A stretch of DNA of 5,319 bases from assembly GCA_030599405.1 (NCBI GenBank), contig JAUVOB010000141.1, positions 1 to 5,319 on the forward strand. The letters run 5' to 3'. Within the stretch, counting starts at the first letter, position 1; each line of letters starts with the position of its first letter. The translations under genes and the position numbers were made by a program. The notes under the pieces were generated by a model that saw only the letters and a list, made by a program, of their open reading frames with translations, ran no database searches and was not told where the DNA came from. Of the stretch, positions 4,766 to 5,319 are shown in pieces. This DNA is from Chloroflexota bacterium. Lineage in GTDB: Bacteria > Chloroflexota > Anaerolineae > Promineifilales > Promineifilaceae.

Positions 4766-5319
4766 ATGAGTGATTTTGCGAATAAGGTTGCCTTGGTTAC
4801 TGGGTCTGGAAGGGGAATCGGCCGTAGTATAGCGATCCGCCTGGCTCGCGAAGGCGCAGATATCATTGTAAATTACTTCCGCAATCGGGAACCTGCAGAG
4901 GAAACGGCAAACGTGATCAGTGCTCTGGGTCGCCGGGTAATAGTGGTCAAGGCGAATGTAGGCGACTTAGATCAGCTCGCCCATCTTTACGAAGTAGCTG
5001 AATCCGAATACGGAAAACTTGATATTCTTGTTCACAACGCCGCCTCCGGCTACCTTCGTCCCGTCCTTGAGCAAAAACCACGGGGCTGGGAATGGACGAT
5101 GAATATCAATGCACGCTCGCTACTTTTCGGTGCCCAGCATGCTGCCCGTCTAATGCAGGGAAACAGAGGCGCTATCGTCGCCATATCAAGTTTAGGTTCA
5201 ATACGGGCCTTCCCGGATTACGTAGTTGTGGGAGCGTCTAAGGCGGCTCTTGAGTCATTGACCCGATACCTGGGAGTAGAGCTGTCTCCTCTTGGCATCA
5301 CCGTAAATGCCATATCTCC
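4766..5319 (+). CDS. fabL: FabL-like enoyl-ACP reductase III, short-chain dehydrogenase (3' end outside window)
   Basis: Inferred to reduce the trans-2-enoyl-ACP double bond with NADPH in the last step of each type II fatty-acid elongation cycle, in the cytosol. 184 codons are visible; FabL is usually about 250 residues. Seen: the Rossmann cofactor loop TGSGRGIG (12-19), NYFRNREPAEET (36-47), NAASG (91-95), MNINA (112-116), the SSLGSIR segment (141-147) and YVVVGASKAALESLTRYL (152-169). The catalytic pair is Tyr152-x6-Lys159, the enoyl reductase spacing, rather than the Y-x3-K of ordinary short-chain dehydrogenases such as FabG. These segments match what I recall of Bacillus subtilis FabL. 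Missing at the right edge are the substrate-binding loop and the usual C-terminal glycine-rich end. It is transcribed away from the formate dehydrogenase operon, with its own promoter, so a functional link is not implied. A different short-chain dehydrogenase with a related substrate remains possible. Confidence 0.87.
   Translation, partial: MSDFANKVALVTGSGRGIGRSIAIRLAREGADIIVNYFRNREPAEETANVISALGRRVIVVKANVGDLDQLAHLYEVAESEYGKLDILVHNAASGYLRPVLEQKPRGWEWTMNINARSLLFGAQHAARLMQGNRGAIVAISSLGSIRAFPDYVVVGASKAALESLTRYLGVELSPLGITVNAIS

Overview
This window is bacterial, with mid-range GC content and compact genes that each have a recognisable Shine-Dalgarno or translational-coupling signal. Nothing in it fixes the phylum. 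There are no transposases, phage genes, CRISPR repeats, tRNA or rRNA genes. The content looks like core energy and lipid metabolism rather than a mobile region.

Minus strand, 4450 down to 1: four genes in one direction form a putative operon for a soluble, cytoplasmic, NAD+-linked, molybdenum/tungsten-dependent formate dehydrogenase. In transcription order they are: (1) a fused NuoE-NuoF (HoxF-like) diaphorase subunit, 4450-2717, starting at TTG; (2) fdhD, the sulfurtransferase that sulfurates the molybdenum cofactor, 2705-1881, only 11 nt after the diaphorase; (3) a small NuoG-N/HoxU-like electron-transfer protein with one [2Fe-2S] and two ferredoxin-type [4Fe-4S] motifs, 1817-1122; (4) the catalytic molybdopterin subunit, starting at GTG 1033 and running off the left edge of the window. 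The inferred electron path is formate -> Mo/W-bis-MGD (Cys146 ligand) -> N-terminal [4Fe-4S] of the catalytic subunit -> clusters of the small Fe-S protein -> [4Fe-4S] and FMN of the NuoF domain -> NAD+. FdhD is a maturation factor, not a structural subunit.

Divergent intergenic region, 4451-4765 (315 bp): it holds a good sigma70-type promoter facing right (TTGCCA-16 bp-TACAAT), a tandem ATTATC repeat with a 10-bp period just upstream of it, a perfect 10-bp palindrome, and a dyad immediately upstream of the TTG-started diaphorase gene. I found no convincing consensus promoter for the leftward operon.

Plus strand, 4766 to the right edge: the first 184 codons of a short-chain dehydrogenase with strong FabL (enoyl-ACP reductase III) hallmarks, including the Y-x6-K active site. 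It is probably a separate fatty-acid synthesis unit.

The most interesting point is the architecture. The alpha subunit that is one long polypeptide in FdsA-type formate dehydrogenases is split here, so that a HoxF-like fusion plus a HoxU-sized protein act as a diaphorase module beside a formate dehydrogenase catalytic subunit. The small Fe-S protein has also lost the His/Cys ligands of the usual middle [4Fe-4S] cluster. I see no wholly new system; this is a variant of a known enzyme class.
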